64,000 nucleotides of DNA from Pagrus major (Eukaryota > Chordata > Actinopteri > Spariformes > Sparidae). Each line of letters starts with the position of its first letter. Positions within the stretch are counted from its first letter, which is position 1. Shown piece by piece: positions 24,701-37,540 of the stretch. Location: assembly GCF_040436345.1 (NCBI RefSeq), contig NC_133221.1, positions 21,834,665 through 21,898,664 of the forward strand, read 5' to 3'. Under the pieces are notes generated by a model. The model saw only the letters and a program-made list of their open reading frames with translations, was not told where the DNA came from and searched no databases. Both the position numbers and the translations under genes were made by a program.

Positions 24701-27700
24701 ACATAACAGTTATAAATCTTATTTAGATGTACTACAAGGAACTTTCAACTGGTTATGAAACCATCTCACTTTAATACTGATGCCCCTATATGACCTATAT
24801 AAGGACAAATAGAACCATCAGCAGATACTGGCTACTTCTATATAGTTGATGTTGTTTGATGACTGTCACCTGCTCGGATCCCAACTCATCTAGGTAGAAT
24901 GTAAAAAAAACTAGAACAAAGTTTCCTTTGTTTCACCATTGTTACATTACAGTTACTAACCTTACATAGCCACAAACAGATAAATGACCTCATTGCTATG
25001 CATCCTGCAAACAGCTGTGTTTAAAAAAGAATAGGAATATTAAAAATGTGTTGCATCTTTCTTCCACTTTCTTTTAAAACAAATGTACCCTAGCCAGATC
25101 AAGATCTGTATGATAGGAGGTGACGGTGCTCGTACCACCTTTGTCATCAGGGGCCGCCTGAATCAACACAAAATGAAAGTTCCTTGTAGCTGCTTTAACA
25201 TTACAACAAACATTACTTAAGTTAAGTGACACCATCATGTAAATAGGCTCTAATGCATTATGTATATTTGACCAACTTGGCTTTTACAAAGTCAGATACA
25301 ACCTCATAAGTCCAGAGTGTTAGTTTGCCATTACATGAAGTTTCTAGTTCACACTAGATAGTCATACCTATCTCAGAATGTTACTGACATAAAGACGATG
25401 ATCTAAGTGTTGTTATCATATACCAATACCCTGTCATGTAAACTCACAGAATGTAACTCTCAATCAAAACAATGAAAGCATAAGACTTAGTTCGATGAGG
25501 TCTTGAAGTAGTGTGGGAGTTGTCATTTTAAAAAAATTGCCAATGAAAATCTATCTAACGTGACTCAAGCAGAAATGTTCATGGGCATTCGCTCACTTTT
25601 CATCACTTTCATCTGATGTTTCCGTGGAAGTTATAGCAACAGGCGTCCAAATGAAGCTTGCGTAAACTTGTGGATTTCTCTGGGTTTGAACATTGTTGGA
25701 AACATTTGGGGTATGTTGTAAGTACACAACTCATTAAAAAATATACAACAAAGGTCTAGTTATTTTAGAAATTTAAATGTGGATGTGTTACATATTATGT
25801 CTTTAAAACCTAGAAGTTATTATTCAGTCCAGCCAGAACACACTCTCATACAGCGGTGTGTATTCTGCTCAGGTAATCCATCTGTGGGAAAGGAAAGACA
25901 CAGACCCTTTGTCTTTACTCACCTCCCTCTCTCTCCATTTTCAGGTTTTTTGAGGACCTTGAACGGCGTCACTCTGACAACCCAGTGATCCGGGACATTA
26001 GCGATATTGTTCAGAACCACGCCACCCACCACTTTGAGCCGTACATCGTGTACTGCTCCAACGAGACCTTCCAGCAGAGGACGCTGCAGAAGCTACTGTG
26101 AGTAGCAGCAGTGAAATCTCAAACGTTTCTGCAGTAACACAACAGGATGAGCTGAACTTCTTGTTCTTTCTTTGTCTGTTAGGACCAGCAACACTGCTTT
26201 TAAAGAAACTCTGAAGCAAATTGATGGGAGCAGTGATTGCGGAGGCCTGCCCATGATCTCTTTCCTCATCCTTCCCATGCAGCGAGTCACCAGACTGCCA
26301 CTGCTGCTCGATGTCAGTTTAACCTTCACTCTATCACTGACACAAGAAATTAAACCTATTCACAGTAGCTTGTTGGAAGTCTAACACTGCATTAAACGTT
26401 GTTTTTAATTTATTGGAAATCTGAAAAATCATATTTCCACTTTTAACACATTATAGAGACACATTTTTTGGTGTGAAATGAGAAAAATATATGATATATA
26501 TATACATACAACTTAAGCTTTACATATATGTGCATGCACACTAGAGTTAACAATAAGTTATTAGTTAGTCAGATTTGGCTTCATGACATATACAGCAGTG
26601 CACAAGGTTGTTTTACCTGTGTAAGTAAATAACTGGTACTCTGAAAGTTTCATACTATGTTCTCTTTACACAGACAATCTGCCAGAAAACTCCAGACAAG
26701 ACAGCAGAGTACTTTGCTGCTGTTTGGGCGCTGCACGCCATCAGCAAGGTGAGAGCAGCCCAGCTGAATGCCTGAAAAGCCCTCTTGAGATACACATATG
26801 AGAGTGGACTATGAAGTTGATTTGTTTTTAAGGTCATGATTAGCATTCGGGAATTGATGGGAAGTGATTATTATTTCAACAGTTGGTCACTAGCTGCAAT
26901 GACGGAGCTAGGCGGATGGAGAGAACAGAGCAGATGTACACCATCCAGAAACAGATGGACTTTGGTAAAATCAAGGTAAGAGCCGACCATTTGTCTCTGC
27001 ACAAACACCTTCAAGGAACATAATGGAACTTTGGACTGATTGCCCTCATTTAGTAATGATGCAGATTCAGTACACGATGAACATCTTAACCCAGTTTGCT
27101 AACCTGAGCTAATAACTTTTGTGTCCTGGCAGCCATTTCCGTTGGTGTCATCATCGCGGTGGCTGAGGAAGCGCGGTGAGCTGGCTATCTGCAGTGAAGA
27201 GCTCAGCATCTGGAGGGCTTTTAGCCACAGGAGCTACTACCTGTTTCTCTTCAATGACGTACTGATCGTCACCAAGAAGAAGAGGTCAGTCCGACTATAA
27301 CGCAGAGTTAATTTTGAGTCTAAATAATATTTTGTAGAAAACATTAGGTGGAAGACTTAACTGACAGATGTTCTTGCTCATTCATGAGCAGATTTTCTCC
27401 AGTATGTCAGTATAATCACAGTTATTAAGATTTGATCTAATAGGATCACTGGAGCTACATTCAGCCTCCTGTAATATCCTGTTGTAGAGTTATCTTACAT
27501 TAGACACAAAGAAACCAGAGCAGGAAGCTAATGTTTTTAACCACAGGTCATAATGCATCACAAATCACTCTTTAGATTGCAAATGAATCTAGTTAGGCAC
27601 TTACTAAAAAAACAGTTTTTGAAGCATTTCATTAACTTTTGGGGCTTTTGCTGATGACTCCTGTGGACACTGAGTAGGTCCAGCCGCTGGCAGGCAGGCG

Positions 27701-30700
27701 ACATGAGAAACAGAGAGGAAGGGGACAGAGAAAGGAGAGTAGTATGGATGTGGTGCGTGCATACTTGAAATTCTTCAATCTTGCATTCAGCATGTCAGCT
27801 CGACAGGCTACAGCTTTCTGTTTTGAATTAGGGAGAAACCAAACAATGTCAGCTCAGAGGAACGAGTTGTCCACAACACTGGAGTCATTTTCAGGAATGT
27901 AAAGTCCACATGGTCACCCAGTCTTCAGGTGATAATATCTTGGAAATGCTATTAACAGATAGGCAAGGAATGTGGTTTCAGTGTGTGTGTGTGTGTGTTT
28001 GTGTGTTGTAATAGTATATACACGGTCAAATTGTACCTTTTTTCAGTGAGGAGAGCTTTGTGGTGATGGACTATGCCACTCTGGAGAATGTGGAGGTGGA
28101 GGTCGTGGAGGATCCAGAAGACCGGACGTCTCCGCCTGCCAAGAACAGTCACTATCTTTCCTTCAGGCTGCTGATGAGCAGGAACAGTGAGGGCAGAGCG
28201 GAGCAGATCTCTCTGGTGGCTGAGTCCAGGTACTGCTGCTCTCAGCTCCCATCAGCCATCAGCTGTACATAATAAGCACAGTTATAGTCCCTCAAGTGGG
28301 AAATGATATGTGAGAGGACTAGTTTAAAGTATTACAAGGTGACATTAGGTACAATTGCATCTGGAGGGAGGGACATCTAGATTATTTCTCTCATTCTCGT
28401 TCAAACATTAATACAACTACAGTCTTGCCTCCACTAAATACTAAGGGCAATGTTTAATCTGGCTTTGAGAAGAACTTGGTCAGTGTGATTCATTCAGAAT
28501 TATAATCACTTTTATGACCTGTAAGGTTTTTCTATAGTAGTGTAATCAGCTGTGTAGCTGATTTCTGTGTCTACTGTTCCTCCCTGCAATATTATAAACT
28601 GATTCACTGACAGAAAAGTACACAATATCTCAATATCTGGTTAATTCAACATGTTTTTGTTGAAGCACAGCAATGCTAGTAAAGCTCTGCTAACTAAAAA
28701 CACATTGCATTTCCTTTGCTTGTAATGTGAATGATTTTTTGTTTTTGTTTTTTTCTCACTTTATTTAATCCAAAAGTTCAAACAGGCATCTGTAGAACAT
28801 GACTTCAGTTCATTACAATTTAACTGCTGACATTACTGATGCAAATAGTGATAAAAAGCAATAGTTTAAATAGAAAAAATAAAGTAGTAAATGGCCAATG
28901 TGTTTTTTACTGCATCAAAATGCTTCCATGCTTCCCACTGGAAACCAATTCTGATGTTTTGGCTCCCTCTACTGAAAGAAGTGTTAATGACAGCCTGAAA
29001 TGCTGCCATGCATTTAGTACTTTAAAAAAAAAAAAACAGTTTTTGTGTTGTCCCATGTAGACTACAACAGGATACACTGGGTTGGGAACCATTGTAATGT
29101 AGTTGTTCTGTTTCTGTTTCCAAGGGTGGACCGGGCACGTTGGATAGTCGCTCTTTCAGAGCACAAGCAGACAGGCGTCTCCACTCCTACAGCTGGTAAG
29201 TCAGCATGCTTTATTTACCAAGGGAGTCGTTCTTTGAAATACACTTTGAGTCAACTCTTGGTACCAGACCAGACATGTAATCTTTAAAAGTGGCAGCTAA
29301 TGACAAATGTGTTCTCTTACCTTTTCATGTGTAAATGGTTCATTTGTCATGGAAGGCAGTGTGGTGTGCACAGAACAGATGGTTCGCAGTCATTTTCCAT
29401 TTCAAATGACCCTGCGACTATTTAAAATGCTGAATCTTATTTAAATACATGATGGCAGCATAGGTTCTCCTTTCTTTTCCAGATTTTAAAACTATTTACC
29501 AACATGTTCTTGATTTATGTGAACCCTGACATGTGCCTTGGATATGCAGTACAAATTTGAAAACAAGACGGATGTGGGACAGTCATCGAGATTCCTTTGT
29601 AATTGGCCATAGTGACTGTAGTATTTTGGATAATGACACAAAATGTTATTTAAAGGGTAATTGTACCAGTTTTACACATTTGTGGGCTTTACACACTGCA
29701 TCGTCTTAGCCCAGGTATAACTTGGCCCATTTTCTACACAAATGTTTACCCCAGGGTTAATCTAAGCCCAGGGCTAATACGATTTAGACTGCACTACTAC
29801 AAGCCCTAGGTTGACTGTTGTTCGGACAGGTGACTAATGTTTACATTCGAAAATGTTTTGTGATTACTGAATTTAGTTTAGCCCTGTTTCACATTGCCAC
29901 CTTTTCGCCTGTGTTTAGTTGATTTTCAGGAAATCACCCCACAGACTCAGGGCTAACCCTGCTCTGCAGCAGGGCCAGCAAGCCTGAGGCTAAAGTCGGG
30001 ATTTGCTCGCTTTGGAATGTGCCAGTGTGAAAGCTTTCTTAGCCCAGGGACAACCACTCCCTTAACCTGGGGCAGTGTGAACTAAAGTGTGTTTACAGGT
30101 CCTGGGAAGTACAGTTGCATATGTGAAAAGTAGTATAAAGTCTTTTGTGGCTCCAAAGGAAGCTGCATGGAATCTGATAAATTTACTTCAGTGATGTCAC
30201 TCAGTGGCTAAGTTGCATTTTGTGTAATGAAAGGCAGTCCACTGGTCTAGCACTGAACTCCTGTAACACTATTGGACTCATGGACGGTTTAAAACAATTA
30301 ATCAAAATTGATACAGCAGAACCAGAGATATCACTGTTTTAATTCCTTGTGTTCTGATATGGAATAAAAACCTGGTGCCTACATTACCCACAATCCAATT
30401 TAGCCACCAAGTGACATCATTCAAGGTAATTACATGCAGCTTCTTCTGGAGCCACCAAGTCTTAATACTACTTTTTCACATATCCAGTAGTTCTTCCCAA
30501 GACCTATAAACACACTTTGATTTAGTAAAATTTGTGGGTTTTTTTACCCTTTTAATTAAAGCAGTGATCTTGTTCTTACAAATACACACCCTTGGGTTGC
30601 TCTCTATTAATGATACATTTAAAACAGAACCATCACAGGGGGCAGCTCTCACATGGGCCGTTTGTGTAATGGGTATTCTTTTAGGAGTGTATCTGTTTGT

Positions 30701-31270
30701 TCTTTGATATTGTGAAAGGGTGTGCCCTTCAGGAGAATGATACTTTCCAGGAAGCAATGTGCCATCGATATTCAGCAGCATAGCACAGAACTTTTTTTCA
30801 AGTACAGACAACAGACTTAAGTCGTCACAGCAGGTGAACAAGATGAACGGCACACAAAGTGGTCTAAAACACAAGCATCAAAAATACTATACCTGCCTTA
30901 AAAACTGTGGTTTTATGTTTATGGTGGGAATGTGTTTCAGGTCAACCACAGTATGAGGCCACCAAAGCCTACATGCCAAAGGAGCTAGATGAGTTGGGGC
31001 TGCAGCAGGCTGAGCTTGTGATCGTTTTGCAGACAGAGGAAGGTGAGGCCCTGTGTGTGTGAGTGCGAGCTTAATTCACAGACGCATACTAGAGTAGTTA
31101 AAAGGTAACATCAAATGTCTCTCTTCTTAGCCTGGTGCTTTGGTGAGAGAATGAGAGATGGAGAAAAAGGCTGGTTTCCTGCCAGCTGTGCCACAGAGAT
31201 CACCAACCCAACTGCCATGGAGAACAACGTGCAGCGCATGAAGCGCCTGCGCAAAGAGACTAACGTTTGA
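18766..31270 (+). CDS. arhgef16: ARHGEF16-like Rho guanine nucleotide exchange factor, complete
   Basis: Exchange factor for Rho-family GTPases of the NGEF/ARHGEF5/16/19/26 group. Coding exons: 18766-19332, 19760-19811, 21168-21331, 21761-21817, 23726-23886, 25945-26097, 26183-26312, 26674-26748, 26883-26975, 27133-27284, 28047-28229, 29125-29195, 30941-31042, 31131-31270. All phases join to give 699 aa, close to the human protein (about 709 aa). The N-terminal region carries '[20 protein letters not shown]', typical of ARHGEF16. The DH domain starts near residue 281 ('[16 protein letters not shown]') and includes '[17 protein letters not shown]'. The PH domain is about 490-610 ('[11 protein letters not shown]', '[16 protein letters not shown]'). 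The SH3 domain is about 625-683. The C-terminus 'ETNV' fits a class I PDZ ligand. The start ATG is in a good context (gacgccATGt). No breaks are seen. Confidence 0.95.
19621..19690. repeat. Dispersed fish repeat fragment with (AAT)n head
   Basis: 'aataataataataat' is followed by 'ttatttgtacagcgctttt' and 'ctcaaagacactttacaaga'. This is a motif commonly dispersed in fish genomes. It lies about 70 bp upstream of the 52-nt coding exon of arhgef16. I cannot assign its class. Confidence 0.5.
20876..21060. mobile_element. Fragment of a common fish MITE
   Basis: Begins 'tttaaaggtcacatatttt' and continues through 'cactttaatgctcaaaaaca' and 'gaacgctctgttttagcacc'. I recognise this as a short non-autonomous repeat abundant in percomorph introns. 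Its opposite inverted end is not evident, so it is truncated. It ends about 110 bp before an arhgef16 exon. Confidence 0.5.
21885..21921. repeat. (ATTT)n microsatellite
   Basis: About nine tandem TTTA units in the intron after the 57-nt arhgef16 exon. Confidence 0.9.
24725..25192. mobile_element. Fold-back MITE, ~470 bp, in arhgef16 intron
   Basis: The left end 'ctacaaggaactttca' (about 24729-24746) is the inverse of the right end 'tgaaagttccttgtag' (25174-25189). It has no coding capacity. The flanking target duplication is unclear. Confidence 0.7.
29680..30084. mobile_element. Non-autonomous DNA transposon rich in 'TTAGCCCAGG' motifs
   Basis: Repeated 'agcccagg' and 'cccagggcta' motifs occur on both strands. 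The ends resemble inverted 'cacactg' sequences ('tttacacactgc' at the left, 'gcagtgtgaac' at the right). It is non-coding and abuts a second fold-back element on its right. Family not assigned. Confidence 0.45.
30085..30518. mobile_element. Fold-back MITE copy 1 with ~85-bp inverted ends
   Basis: The left arm contains 'aagtgtgtttacaggtcctg' then 'tgaaaagtagtataaag' and 'ggaagctgcatg'. The right arm, 30432-30518, is its inverse: 'catgcagcttc', 'ctactttttca', then 'gacctataaacacactt'. The middle has 'tgatgtcactcagtggct' mirrored by 'agccaccaagtgacatca'. A second copy lies at 47097-47425. Confidence 0.85.
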
Positions 31271-32129
31271 GTGGCTATACTCATGGTGGACAAGATAGCA
31301 GGAACATCTTCCAGTAGATTGGTCATGCTCAAATTGTTCAGTTTGTGTTGAGACTGCATTGCTGATGAATGATACCAGGCACAGGAAAATTGTAAGTGGT
31401 CCTTAAGTGCATTGGCACCCCACTGACAGACGTTAACCAGGATATGAAAAGCCTCAGAAATGGGCCATAAATGCCATCTTGGTGCCCCAGCTGTCAGACT
31501 GTCCAAACAATTTTAAAAAACGTGAAAGAATCTTAAGATGTATTTGTAGCAGAGATATTGTATATTAAGGTGTTTTGTCATCCTTTTAGGTGCAGCCAAT
31601 AATGAATGGACATTTGCAATAGCAGAATTAAATTGCAAACGGTGGGAATTGTACTTCACTTGTACAGCAAAACCCCAGTTTCCTTGTTGCCGTGAATGTA
31701 AATTTAAACCTTCTTACTAAAGCAAATGGACCTTGCATGTAGCCTAGGATTTAATTTAAACTCTAGGTGCTTCGAAACTCAATTATATTGTCTACATACA
31801 TTATAAAAGAGAAGCTGCATGAAAAAAACATTTAAGTATATTACCTACACATTGCTTGCATCAGTCTTGGTGTCAAATATGCTGTGTAGGTTCTTTGTTA
31901 TCCTTGTGTTATAGTGACCACAGAATTATCCAAGTTTTGGTAGAACTTGCTACTTTAAATGCAGTTTGTGACGTACTGTGCCATTGATGAATTTGGTTGA
32001 TTAACACTTGACTGCATCATACAAGATTCAATTTGTCTAAATGTATATATGAAATGAATACTCCAACTTACACAATGTAAAGTTCCATGGTTTGTGTCAC
32101 TGTTCAGGGGCCATATACAGTACTTGAAA

Positions 32130-32135
32130 AATAAA
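32130..32135 (+). terminator. arhgef16: Poly(A) signal of arhgef16
   Basis: AATAAA about 860 bp after the TGA at 31268-31270. The intervening sequence reads as ordinary 3' UTR. The next gene's poly(A) signal, on the other strand, begins 42 bp to the right. Confidence 0.7.
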
Positions 32136-32154
32136 AAGCCAACACTTGACAGTT

Positions 32155-32497
32155 CTCCTGGTTTCTGGACTTTTATTTTAGCTTGCATTTTGTTAAAATG
32201 TTTAAATACATAAAAAGTTATTTAAAAATGTCAAACTGACCAGATATCAAATTCCATTTTTTTCTTTAAAAACCATTTGGTGTAAAAACTTAGGACAGAT
32301 TTAGAAAAACATTTGCTGTTTCCCCAAAACTTTTTGTAGCTGTCACATAAAAATAATGGAAAAAAAACAGGTCTGCATAGATTCTGCAGGCAATCGGTGG
32401 TAATCTGGTCAAATGCATGGTGCAAGCTTGTGACGATCGTCAAGTCAAATCTTTATTGCTCAGATCTTGTTGATGTTTCTTCTTGTTGACAAAAAAA
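32155..32497 (-). other. ybx1: 3'-UTR terminal exon of ybx1
   Basis: On the minus strand an acceptor 'cttacag' ends at 32498. The exon then reads 'aacaagaagaaacatcaaca' and later 'gaatctatgcagacc', which resembles the 3' UTR of vertebrate YBX1. AATAAA on the minus strand (TTTATT at 32172-32177) gives the likely end. The partner donor is just left of 33124, downstream of the stop codon. Confidence 0.7.
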
Positions 32498-32871
32498 CTG
32501 TAAGAAAAGAAATTGGCAAATTAGTCAACTGTTCATCTGTATGCTGCATTCAGTCATGTGACATGCAGCACCATGAGTTGCCTGAAAATGTGCATCATCA
32601 CCAGATAGCAGAAAAAGAATCCAAAGCCCTAAGCTGCTGCTCATATGGAAAAGAGACAATGGCGAGAGGGCTCTATGGTGCCAGACAGTTTGCTTTATCA
32701 AATCCACTGCATGACCTCATGCTTTGAATCATCTACTACCGAGCCTAAAGAGTGCACATCACAAGCTAGACAGCCTTACAAAACAAAATTATCTAGACAG
32801 CCATTAAAATTTGATGCAGTCTCCTAGTATCTACTATCAACTCTGTCTGAATAAAGATATAGTCATGCAGA

Positions 32872-33066
32872 TTAAAAGGTCCAGAGTGTAGGGATCTAGA
32901 AAGGTTCTACTGGCAGAAAGGGAATAAAAATCATTGATTTCATAAGAGTTTAATCACCTGAAACTGAGAATAGTTTTCTTTACCTTAGAATGAAACTTTT
33001 ATATCTACAGAGTGAGCAGGTCCTCTTCCACTAGATATCTCTAAATCTTACACACTGGACCTTTAA
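32872..33066. mobile_element. Short MITE with TTAA duplication in the last ybx1 intron
   Basis: The ends 'aaaggtccagagtgtag' and 'cttacacactggaccttt' are inverted copies. TTAA flanks both sides (32872-32875 and 33063-33066), as for piggyBac-type elements. It occupies about 195 bp of the intron between the stop-codon exon and the 3'-UTR exon. Confidence 0.75.
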
Positions 33067-33169
33067 GTTGTTGAAAAGGATCAAGGAGGACACAGATCAG
33101 CTGTCGTGAGGTTACAGACTCACCCGGACGATGGTAAAAGATGGTAGGTGCCGGTGGGCAGGTTCATTC

Positions 33170-36100
33170 CTACTCAGCCCCACCCTGCTGGGCCTCGGGA
33201 GCGGACGTTTTCTCTGCAGATGGGTCACCTCCTGTCTTGGCCTCCTTGGTTTCCTGGCCGGGTTTGCCACCAGTCTGTGGGCGTCTGCGGCGATAGTTGA
33301 AGTTACGGCGGGAACGCCTTTGGCGCGGCTGTTGGTTCGGACCACCTTCGCCGCCCTGATTCTCTTTGTCCTCCTCACCGTCCCGCACCGGTCTGGGACG
33401 GGGTGGACCCCTGGAGTGACCAAACATAAGGCAAGGGGCTGTAAGCATGAAGTACACAATAACTTAGAAGTGGTGATTTCATGCAAATGAATACAGCAGC
33501 CGCTGAGATCAGATGCAGTTTTAAAGTCGCTTTTTTAGGATGCATAGCTGCAATTTGAGGTCAGGCTGCAATAAAAGGAGAGCTTCTCTGGACCAAACAG
33601 GTGCCACTAATTTATTTAAATTAATTTTAAAGAGGTGAATTTCAGTTGGTGGACTCTGGACTGTCAACAGTCAGACAACACAGTGCTTCACTCTCCCATT
33701 GTTGCAGCCCTGCATCAAGGAAGCCAACATGCAAACCTTGGTCTGAACCTTGGTCGGAAGCCTCTGTAGTAGTTCTGCCTCGCTGGTCTGTTGCCCTGGT
33801 CTGGACCTCCCTGGTTCTCGTCACCCTCACCTCCCTGAAGGCAAACAGATCATCAACAGCTGGCAAACAGTTTTTTCCATGCCCACCATACAGGCAAACA
33901 AACTTTAGAACATTTTTTTAATGTGGTGCACAGTCCTCAGTTGTAATGATTCTGGCCAGCTTGCCGTTTACTGTTGAGGATGATTCAAGTGCAACATTGG
34001 GTAGCTCCAACATTAGGGGCCATTTTGAGTCAATTTGCAAGATATCGGCAAGACCCCCGATACACCAAGATTTATTCTTTAAAACCACGTGAGTGTAAGT
34101 AAGGAGAGGATTTGTAGTTGTGTATGACATCAACATATCTAGGGTCCCGACTTTGTCACGGGACTGCTGGGTGCCTGCTTCAGGATAGAAGCCCTGTGAC
34201 GGCGTACCTCAGTCATCTCTCCGCGTGGTGCGTTGGTGTACGGGGGCCGGCGGCCGTAGCGTCTACGTACAAAGTATGGCGGGTAACGCCGTCTTCCAGG
34301 GTAAGCAGGCCTGCGCTGCGTTTGCTGCTCTCCTTCGGGGGCGCTCTCTCCCCCATCTCGGCTGCCTTTGTCACGACTGCCGCTGCCTGGCTCACCCTCT
34401 CCGTCACTCTGGTAGTTATCTGGATATTCTCCACCACGGGGAGGGCCCCTTCTCCGGGGATAGCGCCTGTAGCGGTTCCTGTCAGCGGCGTACTTACTTC
34501 CCTGGACTGCAACGCCTCCTGGGCCAGTGACATTTGCCGCCTCTGCCCCCTGTGAGCATTGACATTTTCAAAAGAAATTTAATAACCCATTTAACTATCA
34601 AGGAAACAAATTAACAGGTTGTATATTTTTGGTGGACAAAAATCTGAACTTTGTACTGAATTACTAACCAACACTGATCTTACCTTCTCTCCCTCAACTA
34701 CATCAAACTCCACAGTTTCCCCATCTCCAACACTGCGAAGGTATTTTCTCGGGTTGTTCTTTTTGATGGCTGTCTAAAAACCACAAATAGTTCAGATGAG
34801 ATTTTATGTTCACAATCATATGAAAAAGATAAATACACCAGTGAATACTACTACCTACAACTTACCTGGTGTACAAAAACGTCCTCTTTTGTGTCATTCC
34901 TAAACAAAAGAAGAAAATCACTTTCAGTTACTTGTCACCAGTATCTTGCTGAGCCATCGAATGCAACAATGTAGCTGTGGACAGACTGAAACTAAACCAG
35001 CAAGTGTGAGGATTAATTAAGTACTGAATGGAGCGACAGCATGACGACCAGCAGACAAATCGTCTGCTCAGCTTTGTAAGCAAATAGAAGCCATAATAGG
35101 ATTGAGACTGTTCCTTCACACACACACAGATGATATCAGGGTCTTTAGGAAGCAGGGATGGGGGTAGGGTCCACTTACCTATTGATGAAACCATATCCAT
35201 TCCTGACGTTGAACCATTTGACTGTACCCAGGACTTTTGTTGCTGCAAGTAGATGAAACAAAAGCAATTAATCAAGCTTAAGATATTCATTTCTTTTTCA
35301 GTGTTACACTGTCAAGAAAAAGTAGTGTAGAGTATGAGTGAAAAGCTTCCAACCAGCATCTCCCCGTTTCACAATACAGTAAAGTAATCACTCAACCACA
35401 GATGATGAAAAAACAACCACGGTCACAGATAATGTGGTATGTTATATTTAACTACCAACTGTCACTCTTTTTATAGATCCTGATGCTTAGGGGTGCCCTG
35501 CGTCAGCTGCGCTTGTTGAGGCATAAACCACGAGCTTTATGAGCCAGTAAAGGACACACTCGTCATGCAGAGCGTAAGATTCCCGACTATATATATATTA
35601 TCATTATCAGAGTTGCTTTAGTATGGCATATCAGTGATGGGTGCACTGTCGAAATAGTACGCAGTGGTGGCTGACAACATTTCAAAGTTCAACTACTACA
35701 GACCCACTGCCCCATTTTAAGCCGCACTGCTCAGCACTTCAGTGTTCACACGTGGTATAGTCGCGCCCGGGTACGTTAGCAAGCAGCATATTCAATTGGC
35801 GTGTTAGCATAGTAGCTAACTGGGTCTCAACCATGTGGTTGGATTAAAGCCAGCAAGCGGAAACTGCCGTTGTACATGAAATTACATATCGTGACTAAAC
35901 GCTAAACAACACCAAACACAACTATCTCCGTAATTATCGTAGTTTCCAACGCGCAAACAACTACACGGCGAAAGAACACGGTGGAATCATTCGGCGGACA
36001 TTTTGAGTGGCCCCTTCAGCCATGTAAATAGCATTCGTTAGCTGGCTCGGCTAACGTAGCTTGGCTAGCCAATGACCTAGCCCCCCAGCTAAGCAGCTAG

Positions 36101-37226
36101 GCCGTAATGCTAGCCCTAAAAGTCGAACAAAATTCGACAACCGTCGACAGCTGTAATCTAGGGTATTTAGAGGCCAGCACTAATATGAACGTTTAGCTAA
36201 CACGAGTTTGTGTATGCGTTTCGACCATTTTCGAGGGAAAAACTCCTGACAGGGATCCAGCCTCTGTGATTTGAACAAAGGGACGACGAGCAGCTAAAGG
36301 CTGCTCGCTTTCGACGACAGTTGTCGTACCCGGCTAAGTGGGCAGTGTAAAATAACTTCGTGTTCCGCAGTGATGTGGGATTGCTGTTGGAAGATTATAG
36401 CTAGTGTTCACGTCGTAACGCTTCGATGTCAGCTGATGATGTCCGTCTTCATACAACTGTATCAAAAGGTGGCACCGAGGCTGGTGGAGAGACGGCTCCC
36501 GGACCAACTTCAACGGCCGCGCATGTGACGGCCAGCCGGCAACATGGCACACTGTGTCGGCTGTTGGACGAAGGGAGGCCGATGAACAGGAGAGACTAAC
36601 CGGATAATATTAATGGATTTATTAATAATATTCGTATATTCTCACAAAATTAATACAATTCGGAGACACGGTGAACAGTTTACTACTGATATTAAGCAAA
36701 TTACCCAGTGGTGGAAGCGTTAGATAAGAAACGATAAAGACGATCTATCTTCAGTTTTAAATTTGTATTACTAGATAACGCCAAGAATAACGTTTTTCGC
36801 TAGTTGACATGAGATTATTTCACCTTTGTGAATTATCCTTATTCCATATTTAAAACACTTCTTCAATTACGGAAATCCTACACGTTATACTCAGTGGGCA
36901 GGAAGGAGATGGCTACTGTTAGCTAAATTAATACTAATAATTAGTCACCTGCTACATTAAAATACGATCTGCGCGTTAATACCAGATTATGAGCGCTGTA
37001 ACTCAACGAGCGATCGGCTCGTTAAGGTGAGCAACCGTCGCTTTTGCGCATCGCCTGTACGGGGTCCCACACCACGTTAGCTATCTTAGCCAACTAGCTC
37101 ATTTCCAGTAGTCTTACCGATGACCTTCTTATCCGCCGCGGAAGCTGCGGCTGCCGGGCTGGATGGTCTCTCCTCATCGGCAGCAGGCTGCGGCGGCTGT
37201 TGTTGTGTCTCGGCCTCGCTGCTCAT
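33170..37226 (-). CDS. ybx1: Y-box binding protein 1, complete
   Basis: Nucleic-acid-binding protein of mRNPs and transcription. Exons in transcript order: 37226-37118, 35242-35179, 34899-34866, 34773-34684, 34549-34208, 33834-33737, 33410-33170. Phases join to give 325 aa, against about 324 in human YBX1. Residues 1-36 are an Ala/Pro/Gln-rich head ('[19 protein letters not shown]'). The cold-shock domain is about 37-112, with '[14 protein letters not shown]' (RNP1) and 'DVFVHQ' (RNP2). The rest is the alternating basic/acidic tail: '[10 protein letters not shown]', '[15 protein letters not shown]', 'EEDKENQGG', '[13 protein letters not shown]', ending '[10 protein letters not shown]'. The donor after the sixth exon ('gtttgc') is weak. 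YBX3 is unlikely because the tail is YBX1-type. Opposite-strand open frames here are shadows of its GC-rich exons. Confidence 0.95.
35243..37117 (-). other. Intron 1 of ybx1
   Basis: Non-coding. The part at 36030-36120 is dense in TAGC/GCTA words, and 36200-37117 is CpG-rich, probably the downstream shoulder of the promoter. No other gene is recognised; the short frame at 36334-36552 has no supporting context. Confidence 0.6.
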
Positions 37227-37540
37227 GGTTACTACTGGTTGGTAATGGCTTCTGCCGGCGGTGGCTCTCTGCTATGTTTCCCGGTGCTAGATGGTAACCT
37301 GGGCCGGCGGTGGTGGGGGCTACTGCCTTCGGGCTCTCAGCTTTCCTCTTTCCGCTCCCGTTGCCGATCGAACTGGGCAGAATGAGAAACTGTGCCGGGG
37401 AATGTTCCTGGTCGTGGTCCCGCCCAGCTAGCCTTCCAATTGGCTGGATTCTGTAACGAAAAGCAATACGCGCTTCTATTGGCTGAGACAATTGTCTATT
37501 TTGTTTGATGGAAGAGTTTGCTAACAATGATTGGCTAGAG
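37227..37540 (-). promoter_or_regulatory. ybx1: ybx1 5' UTR and CpG-rich promoter with CCAAT/Y-box sites
   Basis: GC- and CpG-rich sequence upstream of the ATG at 37226. A GC box ('cccgccc', about 37419-37425) and three ATTGG motifs are present: 37439-37443, 37478-37482 and about 37530. On the minus strand these read CCAAT. The outermost, 'tgattggct', matches the core of the classical Y-box. NF-Y is the usual binder of such sites. Promoter identity is inferred from position and motifs. Confidence 0.65.

Noticed and set aside
33131..34555. Long plus-strand frames rich in Leu/Ala/Arg
   Set aside because: Antisense shadows of the GC-rich ybx1 exons; the minus-strand spliced frame matches YBX1 throughout.
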